From the NCBI GenBank assembly GCA_016801885.1, contig JAFBJY010000407.1:1-64000 (forward strand): a stretch of 64,000 nt of DNA, written 5' to 3'. The notes under the pieces were generated by a model, which did no database searches, had not been told where the DNA came from, and worked only from the letters and a program-made list of their open reading frames with translations. Positions 22,405-32,874 of the stretch are shown piece by piece. This DNA comes from Toxotes chatareus (lineage: Eukaryota; Chordata; Actinopteri; Toxotidae). The translations under genes and the position numbers were made by a program. Positions within the stretch are counted from its first letter, which is position 1, and each line of letters begins with the position of its first letter.

Positions 22405-22491
22405 ATGAATCAGTGTGAGGACAGAGAGGAGGGAGCCCTCCCCTAAAACCAGTCTGTGTGGGGACCATGAGATCCAGACCAAAGCTCAGAG
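22405..22491 (+). pseudogene. NLR first coding exon, 2-bp deletion
   Basis: ATG at 22405 opens MNQCEDREEGALP, the standard start of fish NLR proteins. A missing dinucleotide after CCC gives TAA at 22444-22446. Downstream of the break the expected Cys-Gly-Asp-His segment is still readable in another frame. Donor GTGAGA follows 22491. Confidence 0.75.
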
Positions 22492-22747
22492 GTGAGATGA
22501 GGATCTCTAAAAGACATTTCAAACAGGACACAACAAGAAACATACAACACATATACAGATATTTAAAATACCAGGGTGAATAAAGAGACTGTGTCAAAGT
22601 AAAATGGAAATTACAGGGATTATGTATTTACTAGTTTATTACAGAGGTAGTATGGTTCATAAATAATAATAATAAATAGTCACTGAATAATAGATATGTT
22701 GTTCCTGTCCCCATGTCCCCGATGGTCTTAATCTCTGTGCCCACCAG

Positions 22748-22864
22748 GATCCATCAGAGACCAGACTTCCCTGGACCTGAGCCCAGCTGTGTGTCCATGA
22801 AGAGTGACTGGTCAATGGGTCGCATCATTGATTTCAAAGGACAGCCTCCCTCTGCTGCAAAGAA
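22748..22864 (+). CDS. NLR N-terminal peptide exon 1
   Basis: Acceptor CACCAG and donor GTGAGC bound an open 117-bp exon encoding IHQRPDFPGPEPSCVSMKSD and MGRIIDFKGQPPSAAKK. Tandem peptide exons of this kind lie between the start exon and the FISNA region in fish NLR genes. A near copy follows at 22977. Confidence 0.8.
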
Positions 22865-22976
22865 GTGAGCTGCAACTGACTACATGTCTTGTTCTTTACT
22901 ATGAGAACACTGTATGAATAATTGATGTTGTCGCTGTCCCCATGTCCCTGATGGTCTTAATCTGTGTGTCCACCAG

Positions 22977-23090
22977 GATCCATCAGAGACCAGACTTCCC
23001 TGTAACTGAGCCCAGCTGTGTGTCCATGAAGAGTGAGAATTCAATGGGTCGCCTCTGATTTCAAAGGACAGCCTCCTCTGCTGCAAAGAA
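22977..23090 (+). pseudogene. NLR N-terminal peptide exon 2, with stop
   Basis: A duplicate of the exon at 22748, including the upstream intron sequence (CCCATGTCCC..GATGGTCTTAATC). It is 3 bp shorter through separate 2-bp and 1-bp losses, and reads SMGRL then TGA at about 23056. The tandem repeat shows local exon duplication followed by decay. Confidence 0.8.
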
Positions 23091-23631
23091 GTGAGCTGCA
23101 GCTGAGTTTAAAATGTATCAGACAGCTGTCCTGTATAACTGGTCTTCTATGAAAGATGAAGTGATTGTGTTTTGTCTCCAGGCTTCATGAATGACACAGT
23201 ATATGAACATGATCAGGCTGAAACACAGGCTTTAGTGGCAAAGTTGATGTTTCTCTTTTCAAGAAAAGCACTTCTTATGTTCTTATATGTGTCATTCAGA
23301 TCAGAAGTAAAACTCCCTGTAACTCAGCACCTATCCAGTTCTAGTGTTTGAGTTAGTGTCCTGTAGCAGAGGTGAGACTTCTGTCAAACCCAGTGTGAGT
23401 CCTTAAAACTCATCATTTAAAAGGTGGACTTGTTGTGATGACTCTAGGTCATGAGGTACAGAACTGATTGCTTGTTTCCTCTCATTGAGAATGTCACAGC
23501 ACAGTAGTGTTTGCTTTAATCAGGACAGTCACCACAGAACATAAAAGCAGCTGTTGTTTGTGTACAAAGCATAAAACGCTCACAGATGCTGCAAACATAA
23601 TGTGAGCTAATTCTTCATGATTCCTCCACAG

Positions 23632-23710
23632 AGTGGACCAGGAGAGCTCAGAGGTTCCCAGTGCTCAGTCTGCCCAGCAGCATCAAACACACCTGGACTC
23701 CATATTTATG
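23632..23710 (+). CDS. NLR short exon before FISNA
   Basis: Acceptor CCACAG and donor GTCTGT bound a 79-bp open exon encoding VDQESSEVPSAQSAQQHQTH and LDSIFM. This peptide normally leads into the helical pre-NACHT exon, which starts at 23873. Confidence 0.7.
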
Positions 23711-23872
23711 GTCTGTACATGGACAACAACTACTTTGACATCTGTTGTGTTGACAATAATCTCCATGCTGCACTTTTTAGAGCAGTGGATTGTCAGTGTG
23801 TCCAACATGGATCTGATGTTTGGCTCCATGGTTTCACTTTGATTGTGTCATTCATATAGTTTTCTGTTCCAG

Positions 23873-24101
23873 CTGCTGGAGGAGAACATTGTGACTTTTG
23901 TGAAGAAGGAGCTGAAGAAGATACAGAAGGTTGTGAGTCCTGATTACCCACAATGCTCAGAGAGTCAGAGGGAGGATGAAGAGGTGTTGGACGCTGAGGA
24001 TGAAGAGCAGAGGAGGAGCAGCAGAGAGGCTTTTGTGAAGATCACAGTGAACGTCCTGAGGAGAATGAAGCAGGAGGAGCTGGCTGACTGTCTGCACAGC
24101 A
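23873..24101 (+). CDS. NLR pre-NACHT helical exon
   Basis: Acceptor TTCCAG and donor GTAAGA bound a 229-bp open exon. It encodes LLEENIVTFVKKELKKIQKV, an acidic Glu/Asp-rich middle and EAFVKITVNVLRRMKQEELA. It is predicted to be largely helical and is the usual segment before FISNA. No breaks. Confidence 0.82.
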
Positions 24102-24266
24102 GTAAGAGGATTTCTCTAAAGATTCAACATGATGGACAAATGGGACATTTACTAACATCTCAAGACATGGAGGGACATATGTTCATGTGTGTTCTTTAGG
24201 GGGATGAACATGTCATGTTTTCTTTATGAATCAGTCATTGATGTTGCTTCTTGTTTGTTCATTCAG

Positions 24267-26064
24267 GACATGTTGCTGCAGTTTGTCAGCGTAAACTTAA
24301 ATCTACTCTGAAGAAGAAGTTCCAGTGTGTGTTTGAGGGGATCTCTAAAGCAGGAAACCCAACCCTTCTGAATCAGATCTACACAGAGCTCTACATCACA
24401 GAGGGACGGACTGAGAGGTCAATGATGAACATGAGGTCAGACAGATTGAAACAGCATCCAGGAAACCAGCCAGACCAGAAACAAGCATCAGACAAGAAGA
24501 CATCTTTAAAGCCTCACCTGGAAGAGATGGACCAATCAGAACAGTGATGACAAAGGGAGTGGCTGGTATTGGGAAAACAGTCTTAACACAGAAGTTGACT
24601 CTGGACTGGGCTGAAGACAAAACCAACCAGGACATACACTTCACATTTCCATTCATGTTCAGAGAGCTGAATGTGCTAAAAGAGAAAAAGTTCAGCTTGG
24701 TGGAACTTGTTCATCTGTTCTTTACTGAAACCAAAGAAGCAGGACTCTGCAGGTTTGAAGAGGTCCAGGTTCTGTTCATCTTTGACGGTCTGGATGAGTG
24801 TCGACTTCCTCTGGACTTCCACAACACTGAGATCCTGACTGATGTTACAGAGTCCACCTCAGTGGATGTGCTGCTGACAAACCTCATCAGGGGGAAACTG
24901 CTTCCCTCTGCTCACCTCTGGATAACCACACGACCTGCAGCAGCCAATCAGATCCCTCCTCAGTGTGTTGACATGGTGACAGAGGTCAGAGGGTTCACTG
25001 ACCCACAGAAGGAGGAGTACTTCAGGAAGAGGTTCAGAGAGGAGGAGCAGGTCAGAAGGATCATCTCCCACATCAAGACTTCACGAAGCCTCCACATCAT
25101 GTGTCACATCCCGGTCTTCTGCTGGATCACTGCTACAGTTCTGGAGGATGTGTTGAAAACCAGAGAGGAGGAGGGCTGCCCAAGACCCTGACTGAGATGT
25201 ACATCCACTTCCTGGTGGTTCAGTCCAAACTGAAGAACGTTAAGTATGATGGAGGAGCTGAGACAGATCCACACTGGAGTCCAGAGACCAGGAAGATGAT
25301 TGAGTCTCTGGGAAAACTGGCTTTTGAGCAGCTGCAGAAAGGAAACCTGATCTTCTATGAATCAGACCTGACAGAGTGTGGCATTGATATCAGAGCAGCC
25401 TCAGTGTACTCAGGAGTGTTCACACAGGTCTTTAAAGAGGAGAGAGGACTGTACCAGGACAAGGTGTTCTGCTTCGTCCATCTGAGTCTTCAGGAGTTTC
25501 TGGCTGCTCTTCATGTCCATCTGACCTTCATCAAGTCTGGAGTCAATCTGCTGTCAGAAGAACAATCAACCATCAGTTCTGACCTGTCCAGATACAAACC
25601 TCATTCAAAGCAGCTCTACCAGTGGGCTGTGGACAAGGCCTTACAGAGTCCAAATGGACACCTGGACTTGTTCCTACGCTTCCTCCTGGGTCTTTCCCTG
25701 CAGACCAATCAGACTCTACTACAAGATCTGTGGACACAGACAGGAAGTGGCTCACAGACCAATCAGCAAACAGTCCAGTACATCAAGAAGAAGATTGAAG
25801 AGACTCCATCTGCAGAGCAAAGCATCAACCTGTTCCACTGTCTGAATGAACTGAATGATCGTTCTCTAGTGGAGCAGATCCAACAGTCCCTGAGTTCAGG
25901 ACATCTTTCCACAGATGAACTGTCTCCTGCTCAATGGTCAGCTCTGGTCTTCATCTTACTGTCATCAGAAAAGATCTGGACGTGTTTGACCTGAAGAAAT
26001 ACTCTGCTTCAGAGGAGGCTCTTCTGAAGCTGCTGCCAGTTGTCAAATCCTCTAACAAAGCTCT
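24267..26064 (+). pseudogene. FISNA-NACHT exon with three frameshifts
   Basis: A 1.8-kb exon, the normal size. FISNA begins HVAAVCQRKLKSTLKKKFQC and reaches LLNQIYTELYITEG. Walker A is GVAGIGKT (near 24560) and Walker B LFIFDGLDE (near 24780), followed by LWITTRPAAANQIP (sensor-type Arg) and the winged-helix/NACHT-associated part FCFVHLSLQEFLAALHV (near 25475). Three single-base losses interrupt it near 24412, 25165 and 25972; the last is in an A-run. NACHT binds and hydrolyses ATP to drive oligomerisation. Catalytic residues are intact but not in one frame. Confidence 0.88.
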
Positions 26065-26171
26065 GTAAGTGTATGGATAATTGGATTTATTCATCATTAT
26101 ATAAAGAATTTTATTCAGTAGGAGGGAAAAGAAATTCCTCTCCTCTTTAATTCCGTATCATCATCTCTAAG

Positions 26172-26484
26172 CTCTGAACTTCATCACATTGAATCTGAAT
26201 TAAAATAATGGATCCTACATTAAAGAGCCAAGTCTCAGCTTTAATTTGAGCAGGTTGACATCAGCATAGAAAGAACTGTGTGGGAGATTCAGCCCTTTTA
26301 GTGGTTCAAAAGTAACTGGACAAATACACATGAAGTGAAACAAACTCATCAGATTTAATTTTTAGTGTAAAATCCTTTGCAGTCATTGACTGTAGTATCC
26401 ATTATTGTATTTTAAAGTGAATGTAGTGAGAACCTGAAGAACAAAATATTTCTAACTGTCCAAATACTTACGGCCTTGACTGTA
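26172..26484. mobile_element. Tc1-like MITE, left end lost
   Basis: Matches the MITE at 3331-3687 from just inside its left end to the right inverted end CTTACGGCCTTGACTGTA. It lies in the intron after the NACHT exon. Confidence 0.65.
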
Positions 26485-26514
26485 GATGTATGTTTATTAC
26501 TGATTGTGTCATAT

Positions 26515-28078
26515 GCCTTCTTTTGACCCTGGTGTTAAAGCAAAGTATAGACCTATATCCACCTTCTTTCAAATGCACAATATTAGTAAGATTAGGAACA
26601 TTCTCAGAGTGATGCTGAAAAACTAGTCCATGCATTTGTTACTTCTAGGCTGGACTACTGTAATTCCTTATTATCAGGATGTCCAGTTAACTCTCTAAAA
26701 AGCCTCCAGCTGATCCAAAATGCTGCAGTGAGAGTACTGACTGGAATTAGCAAGAGAGATCATATTACTCCTGTATGAGCTAAGAGCCCGAAGAACATAA
26801 AATATGCAATGTGCAAATATTTACGAGATCATATTACTCCTGTATTACCTTCTCTTCATTGGCTCCTGTAAAATCTAGAATTGATTTTAAAATCTTTCTC
26901 CTTAAATTAAGCCCTCAATGGCCAGGCTCCTTCACATTATCCACTAACTGTAACCTAAATGCCGGCCCTCTAACATTGTCCATTGCCAACCCTGTTTGTA
27001 TTATGTTGCATGTCCTTCTCCTCCTCTCCTCCATTCCCAGCTGTCCTATCTTCCTCCTTTTCCTCCTTTCACCCAGCCCGGCCATCGGCCGGAGGGTCCC
27101 CCATATGAGCCGGGTTCTGCTCAAGGTTTCTTCCTGTTAAAGGGAGTTTCTCCTTGCCACTGTCACCTTAAGTGCTTGCTCTGGGGTCAGGCTCTGGGTC
27201 TCTGTAAAGCGCTTTGAGACAATTTTGATTGTGGAAGGCGCTATACAAATAAAACTGAATTGAACTGAATATCTCAAAGAGCTGATAGTACCATATTATC
27301 CCAACAGATTGCTTCATTCCCAGAATGCAGGTTTGCTTATGGTTCCCAAAATCTCTAAAAGTAGAATGGGAGGCCGAGCCTTTAGCTATCAGGCCCCTCT
27401 CCTATGGAACCAACTGCCAGTTTGGGTTCAGGAAGCAGACACCCTCTCTAATTTTAAAATTAGGCTTAAAATCTTTTTTGTTTGACAAAGCTAATAATTC
27501 GTTGTGGTTACAGTCTTACTTATTATGACTAAACCTATAGTTAGCCGCAATTATTTCTATAGACACTGTTATAGTTAAAGATAAAGCCCATAGCAGGGCT
27601 GGCTCAGGCAACTGAACCATCCCTTAGTTATGCTGCTATAGGCCTAGGCTGCTGGGGGACTTCCCATGATCCTCTGCACACCTCTTCTCTTCTCTCTTTC
27701 TGTCCTCAGACCCACCCTCACATTTATTAGCCTTTATTCCATGTTATTAACTCTGTGTCCTCTCTCTCCTGTAGTCCTGTGCTTGTTTCTCTCTGGTCTC
27801 TCTTTCTCTGTACCTTTCTGCAGGTATCTCTGGCTCCGAGCTGCATGTTTTCTGTCTGTGGTCCTGGCTCCACCCACCTGCTGCTGTTTATTGTATACAA
27901 TTATCCATTTCTAACACATTACTATGTTTAATGTTCCACTCTGCTACAGATACATTTTGGATAAATATTCTATGCAAACTGTAATGTAAATAATTACCAA
28001 TCATGACAGCTTTTTGCTTCTGTGCTCTGTTTCCTATCATAACTGTAATCTGCTGAGCACACATTATCCACTAACTGC
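26515..28078 (+). mobile_element. L2-type LINE (+) with a second L2 tail nested inside
   Basis: Plus-strand C-terminal RT blocks (HNISKIRN, then in the DNA the LDYCNS, NAAVRVLTG and QAPLLWNQLPV-type segments) run 26515-26933 and resume at 27269-27530 with AAAGAGCTGATAGTACC. A 3' UTR follows, cut at 28078 before its tail. The resumed part is continuous in other copies. A 20-bp segment (GAGATCATATTACTCCTGTA) is also repeated at 26756 and 26825 around MITE-like sequence. The element lies in an NLR intron in sense orientation. Confidence 0.8.
26934..27268 (+). mobile_element. Short L2-type 3' tail inserted within L2
   Basis: This 335-bp piece ends in GCGCTATACAAATAAAACTG and ATTGAACTGA-type units, the family 3' terminus. 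It interrupts the surrounding L2 copy at a point where the other copies read on without a break. It is a heavily 5'-truncated younger insertion. Confidence 0.78.
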
Positions 28079-28313
28079 AGTGGCGGTTCTACATTGAATT
28101 ACTCCCTGGGCAAACTCCTCATAGGTTAGCAGGTGGATAAAGAGCTGATATTTCTGCTTCACCGAACAAATCTGTGTTTGATGTTTGGCCCAGTTTTCAA
28201 ATGCAGGTGTATTAGTTTGCTGTGAGCTGCAGAGCAAACTGAGAGTTTTGTTCCTTTGATTGTCCTTTCAACACAAATGTTATTTTACTTTTTCTTCATT
28301 GTTTCCTCCTCAG

Positions 28314-28486
28314 ACTGAGCAGCTGTAACCTCTCAGAGAGAAGCTGTGAAGCTCTGTCCTCAGTTCTCAGCTCCCAGTCCTCTAGTCTGAGACACCTGGA
28401 CCTGAGGAACAATGACCTGAAGGATTCAGGGTGAAGCTTCTGTCTGCTGGACTGAAGGGTCCACACTGTTCCCTGGAGACTCTCAA
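28314..28486 (+). pseudogene. NLR LRR exon with 1-bp deletion
   Basis: 173 bp between acceptor CCTCAG and donor GTCAGA. It reads LSSCNLSERSCEALSSVLSS and LRHLDLRNNDLKDSG, then shifts because GGGG is GGG before TGAAGC. The exon at 29815 has the identical lesion, but the related exon at 3862 does not. Confidence 0.82.
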
Positions 28487-28832
28487 GTCAGATCAAGTTC
28501 TATTTTTTTCCTTTTTTTTTTTTTTTTTTATCTTGCTTCATATTCTGTAGAGCTCACATATATGAACGTCGGCTGACATTCACAAACTCATTTATGCTTT
28601 GTTATAATGTGGTTTAGATTAGACCCACAGCTCTTTACATGCTGACTCTCATTCACCCATTCACACACATTGATGGCAGCCAGCTACCATACAAGGTGCT
28701 GGTTTAGCCTAAGGACACTTGATGTTGAGCTGTGATTAATGGACAAACCTCTTTACCTGCTGAGACACAGCTGCCCTGTACTTACAACTAATAAACAACT
28801 TTATCAGAGGATTCAAACTAAATCAAATCAGA

Positions 28833-29145
28833 CTCTGAGCTTCAGCACATTGAATCTGAATTAAAATAATGGATCCTACATTAAAGAGCCAAGTCTCAGC
28901 TTTAATTTGAGCAGGTTGACATCAGCATAGAAAGAACTGTGTGGGAGATTCAGCCCTTTTAGTGGTTCAAAAGTAACTGGACAAATACACATGAAGTGAA
29001 ACAAACTCATCAGATTTAATTTTTTGTGTAAAATCCTTTGCAGTCATTGACTGAAGTATCCATTATTATATTTTAAAGTGAATGTGCTGAGAACCTGAAT
29101 AACAAAATATTTCTAACTGTCCAAATACTTACAGCCTTGACTGTA
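28833..29145. mobile_element. Tc1-like MITE, left end deleted
   Basis: Same family as 3331-3687. The left inverted end is missing, with a junction AAATCAG/ACTCTGAGC, and the right end CTTGACTGTA is kept. It is followed by an L2 fragment and a second partial MITE end near 29455-29500. Confidence 0.65.
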
Positions 29146-29159
29146 GATGTATGTTTATT

Positions 29160-29442
29160 ACTGATTGTCATATGTCTTCTTTCGACCCTGGTGTTATAGC
29201 AAAGTATAGACCTATATCCACCTTCTTTCACATGCGCAATATCAGTAAGATTAGGAACATTCTGTCTCAGAGTGATGCTGAAAAACTAGTCCATGCATTT
29301 GTTACTTCTAGGCTGGACTACTGTAATTCCTTATTATCAGGATGTCCAGTTAACTCTCTAAAAAGCCTCCAGCTGATCCAAAATGCTGCAGTGAGAGTAC
29401 TGACTGGAATTAGCAAGAGAGATCATATTACTCCTGTATGAG
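29160..29442 (+). mobile_element. L2-type LINE fragment (+)
   Basis: RT C-terminal blocks ISKIRNIL, KLVHAFVTSRLDYCNSLLSG and NAAVRVLTGISKRDHITPV are open over about 95 codons. It matches 26515-26776 including the flanking MITE sequence, so this block was duplicated with the LRR exon unit and did not insert independently. Confidence 0.78.
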
Positions 29443-29814
29443 CTGAGAGCCCGAAGAACATAAAATATGCAATGTGCAAATATTTACGACCCTGACTCTA
29501 CACATCTTTCTTTTACTGATTGTATCATATTTAACTGCCATGTGTCCAACTTGTTGAGAATAAAACAGAAAGGATTTGAACCAGAGCCAATGAAAGATGA
29601 TCATCAATATAGAAACTCCTTATTGGTTAGCAGGTGGATAAAGAGCTGATATTTCTGTTTCACTGAACAAATATGTGTTTGATGTTTGGCCCAGTTTTCA
29701 AATGCAGGTCTGTTAGTTGGCAGTGAGCTGCAGAGCAAACTGAGAGTTTTGTTCCTTTGATTGTCCTTTCAACACAAATGTTATTTGAATTTTTCTTCAT
29801 TGTTTCCTCTTTAG

Positions 29815-29987
29815 ACTGAGCAGCTGTAACCTCTCAGAGAGAAGCTGTGAAGCTCTGTCCTCAGTTCTAAGCTCCCAGTCCTCTAGTCTGAGACACCTGG
29901 ACCTGAGGAACAATGACCTGAAGGATTCAGGGTGAAGCTTCTGTCTGCTGGACTGGAGAGTCCACACTGTACCCTGGAGACTCTCAG
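29815..29987 (+). pseudogene. NLR LRR exon, same 1-bp deletion
   Basis: 173-bp duplicate of the exon at 28314, with acceptor TTTAG and donor GTCAGA. It shares the GGG(TGAAGC) loss, so the lesion probably predates the exon duplication. Confidence 0.82.
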
Positions 29988-30325
29988 GTCAGATCAAGTT
30001 CCAGTTTGTTTGAAATGACTGAAGATATTTATTAAGTCCATCAATGTTGACTTTAGCGAGGCCCATATCTAATGATTTTCACAGTTTAAACAATCTTTGA
30101 GTTTTTCAGTCTGTTTTGTTTTTATCCAGCTTCAAATTCTGTAGAGCTCATATATATGAACTCTGACTGAGATACACAAGCTCATCTATGCTTTGTTCTA
30201 ATGTGGCTTAGACGATAGTATGTCAGTGTTAATGACATTAGTAAAAACGATGTCAGAAAAATTCTCAGACAACCTTTTTTTTTCCACTATGAAACCAATA
30301 TTGCAACTTAATACTAAGTATTCAT

Positions 30326-30383
30326 GGGTGAAGCTTCTGTCTACTGCACTGCAGAGTCCACACTGTACCCTGGAGACTCTCAG
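30326..30383 (+). pseudogene. NLR LRR exon remnant (3' third)
   Basis: Encodes VKLLSTALQSPHCTLETLR up to donor GTCACG. The first two thirds of the exon and its acceptor are replaced by unrelated AT-rich sequence. The intron downstream matches the one after 4035. Confidence 0.7.
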
Positions 30384-30627
30384 GTCACGATCCATCAAAC
30401 TGTTTAGCTGATGATTTGCTCATATCTGATTTACACCAGTGGATAAACAGCCAACTTGTGCAGGATTGTTCAAAGCAAATTTTACTAAAGTTCAGCAGAA
30501 CTTTCTCGGAATTTGTCTTGAATACATTAAACCTGGACCAAACTGGAAAAGAACCAAAAACAAAAATATAAACAAGCAGGTGTTGACAGAGGATTCCCGT
30601 GTGGTGTGATGTTATGTGTGTCTGCAG

Positions 30628-30801
30628 GCTGTCAGGATGTCTGATCACAGAGGAAGGCTGTGCATCTCTGGCCTCAGCTCTGAGCTCCAACCCCTCCCAT
30701 CTGAGAGAGCTGGACCTGAGCTACAATCATCCAGGAGACTCAGGAATGAAGCTGCTGTCTGCTGGACTGGAGGATCCACACTGGAGACTGGACACCCTCA
30801 G
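30628..30801 (+). CDS. NLR LRR exon, intact (174 bp)
   Basis: Acceptor CTGCAG, donor GTATGG. Open frame LSGCLITEEGCASLASALSS, LRELDLSYNHPGDSGMKLL. It is the intact counterpart of 4321-4493. Confidence 0.88.
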
Positions 30802-31100
30802 GTATGGAGAGGCCTGCTGCAGCCACAGACAGTGTGTGATAGAGGAGGAAGAGCTGGAAATATTTAGTGTGTCACAGCTGATGACAGATCTCTACAGAAG
30901 TGCTTTGAATTCAACAACAACACAAAGAGGGGTTTTCTTTAATTCTGACTTCAGTATCTCATCATGACTCACTGTGTCATATTTAAGAGAAAATATGTGA
31001 CAATCATTAAATCAGGTGTGGTCAGCTGTTTTCTGTGACCTGAGCAAGACTTTCTCAGACTGGATTTCAGGCTGCACCAGCACAAAGCCAGCATGGAAAC

Positions 31101-31687
31101 ATTCAATTCAATTCAATTTTATTCATATAGTGCCTTCCACAATCAAAATTGTCTCAAAGCGCTTTACAGAGACCCAGAGCCTGACCCCAGAATAACCACT
31201 TAAGGTGACAGTGGCAAGATAAAACTCCTTTTAACAGAAAGAAAGCTTGAGCAGATCCCGGCTCATATGGGGGACCCTCCTGCCGATGGCCGGGCTGGGT
31301 GAAAGGAGGAAAAGGAGGAAGCTGGGACTGGAGGAGAGAAGGAGCAGAACATGCAGCATAATAAAACAGGGTTGGCAATGGACAATGTTAGAGGGCCAGC
31401 ATTTAGATTACAGTTAGTGAACAGTTAGTGGATAATGTGTGCTCAGCATATTACAGTTATGATAGGAGACAGAGCACAGAAGCAAAAAGCTGTCATGATT
31501 GGTAATTATTTACATTACAGTCTGCATAGAATATTAATCCAATATTTATCTGTAGCAGAATGGAACATTAAACATGTGTTAGAAATGGACCATTGTAAAC
31601 AATAAACAGCAGCAGGTTGGTGGACCATAGAACATGCAGCTCCGGAGCCAGAGATACCTGCAGAAAGGTACAGAGATAGAGAGAAGC
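31101..31687 (-). mobile_element. L2-type LINE 3' end in NLR intron
   Basis: The insertion starts with ATTCAATTCAATTCAATTTT (tail on the minus strand) and runs through the family 3' UTR to about 31687. Copy 1 of the segmental duplication reads straight across the site at about 4790 (GTGGAAAC..TTTTGAGCTGC), so this insertion postdates the duplication. Confidence 0.85.
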
Positions 31688-32151
31688 ATTTGAGCTGCAG
31701 CTGGTTGAACTGCTCCTGAACCAACAGAGCCACTTTGAGCACTCAGAGTGCTTTCACCACAACAACCCCAAAGACTTTAGATACCTGTTCAGTGCTGACA
31801 CACTAATAATAACATCCCAACAATAATAAGACCATCTACACTCCTCAGAGACATTCATCTGCCAGTGTCTCAAACCAAGGAGGAAATGAAATCAGGTCTC
31901 TGATCTTGTCATTCTGAAATCTTTTGTTGTGTCTGACACCAAAAGTGATATCAAATGGAGAAGACAAATGGTGAAATCTTTCCTCCATGTCACCTCCCTG
32001 CTCCGTATAATTCCAGGATAAGGACTCCAGGTCCTTTGTCTCTTTGCTGAATAAACAGAATAATCAAACCATCTGTGTATGAGAGCCATGTAATGTCCAT
32101 GTTTGCATGCTGAAAGAGAACGTGCTGGTCTGACCCCCCTCCTCCTTTCAG

Positions 32152-32198
32152 GGTGGAGCCTGGTGGAGTCCGATGGTGGAGACCAGGTCTGAGGAAGT
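32152..32198 (+). CDS. NLR linker exon (47 bp), locus 2
   Basis: Acceptor CTTTCAG, donor GTAAGT. Encodes VEPGGVRWWRPGLRK, counterpart of 5298-5344 and same phase. Confidence 0.75.
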
Positions 32199-32326
32199 GT
32201 AAGTGTGATTTTCATTTGATTCCTGAAAACAAAGCAGCTCACTTTCAACCATCTTCAAAGTGTCAATCAATGATCAGGTGATAGATCAATAACTGCAGCT
32301 GTGTTGTGTCTTCTTCTCTCCATCAG

Positions 32327-32874
32327 ATTTCTGTGAACTCACCGTCAACACAAACACAGTAAACAGAAAGATCAAACTGTCTGACAACAACAGGAAGGTG
32401 ACACATGTGGAGGAGGATCAGTCATATCCTGATCATCCAGACAGATTTGACCAGTGTCCTCAGCTGCTGTGTAGTAATGGTCTGACTGGTCGCTGTTACT
32501 GGGAGGTCGAGTGGAGAGAAAGGGTTTATATATCAGTGAGTTACAGAGGAATCAGAAGGAAAGGAAACAGAGAAAACTGTTTGTTTGGATGGAACGATCA
32601 GTCCTGGAGACTGTTCTGCTCTGATGGTGGTTACTCTGTTTGGCACAATAACACAATGACACCTGTCTCCTCCTCCTCCTCTTCATCATCTTCCTCTGTC
32701 TCTCATAGAGTAGCAGTGTATGTGGACTGTCCTGCTGGCTCTCTGTCCTTCTACAGAGTCTCCTCTGACTCACTGATCCACCTCTACACCTTCAAAACCA
32801 CATTCACTGAACCTCTGTATCCTGGGTTTGGGTTCTGGTTGCCTGGTTCCTCCGTGTCTCTGTGTAGAGTATAG
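32327..32874 (+). CDS. PRY-SPRY (B30.2) terminal exon, locus 2
   Basis: Open from acceptor CCATCAG to the stop, about 182 residues. PRY: NTVN, LSDNNRKVT, YPDHPDRFD. SPRY: CYWEVEW, VYISVSYRGI, VAVYVDCPAGSLSFY, LYPGF. The serine run in the loop after WHNN is ten long, against nine in locus 1. Differences from locus 1 cluster around ISVSYRG..NCLFGWND and the last strand, where ligand-contact loops of B30.2 domains lie. The exon itself is undamaged. Confidence 0.9.

Larger units (their letters stand above)
22405..32874 (+). pseudogene. NLR gene (FISNA-NACHT-LRR-B30.2), locus 2, broken
   Basis: Exons in order are: start exon, two N-terminal peptide exons, a short exon, a pre-NACHT exon, the FISNA/NACHT exon, three LRR exons plus one LRR remnant, a linker exon and a B30.2 exon. 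Intact proteins of this family are cytosolic NLRs in which NACHT oligomerises on nucleotide binding. This copy has a 2-bp deletion in exon 1, a stop in the third exon, three 1-bp shifts in the NACHT exon and 1-bp deletions in two LRR exons. All splice sites still look usable. It is either a recent pseudogene or, in part, affected by assembly indels. Confidence 0.85.
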
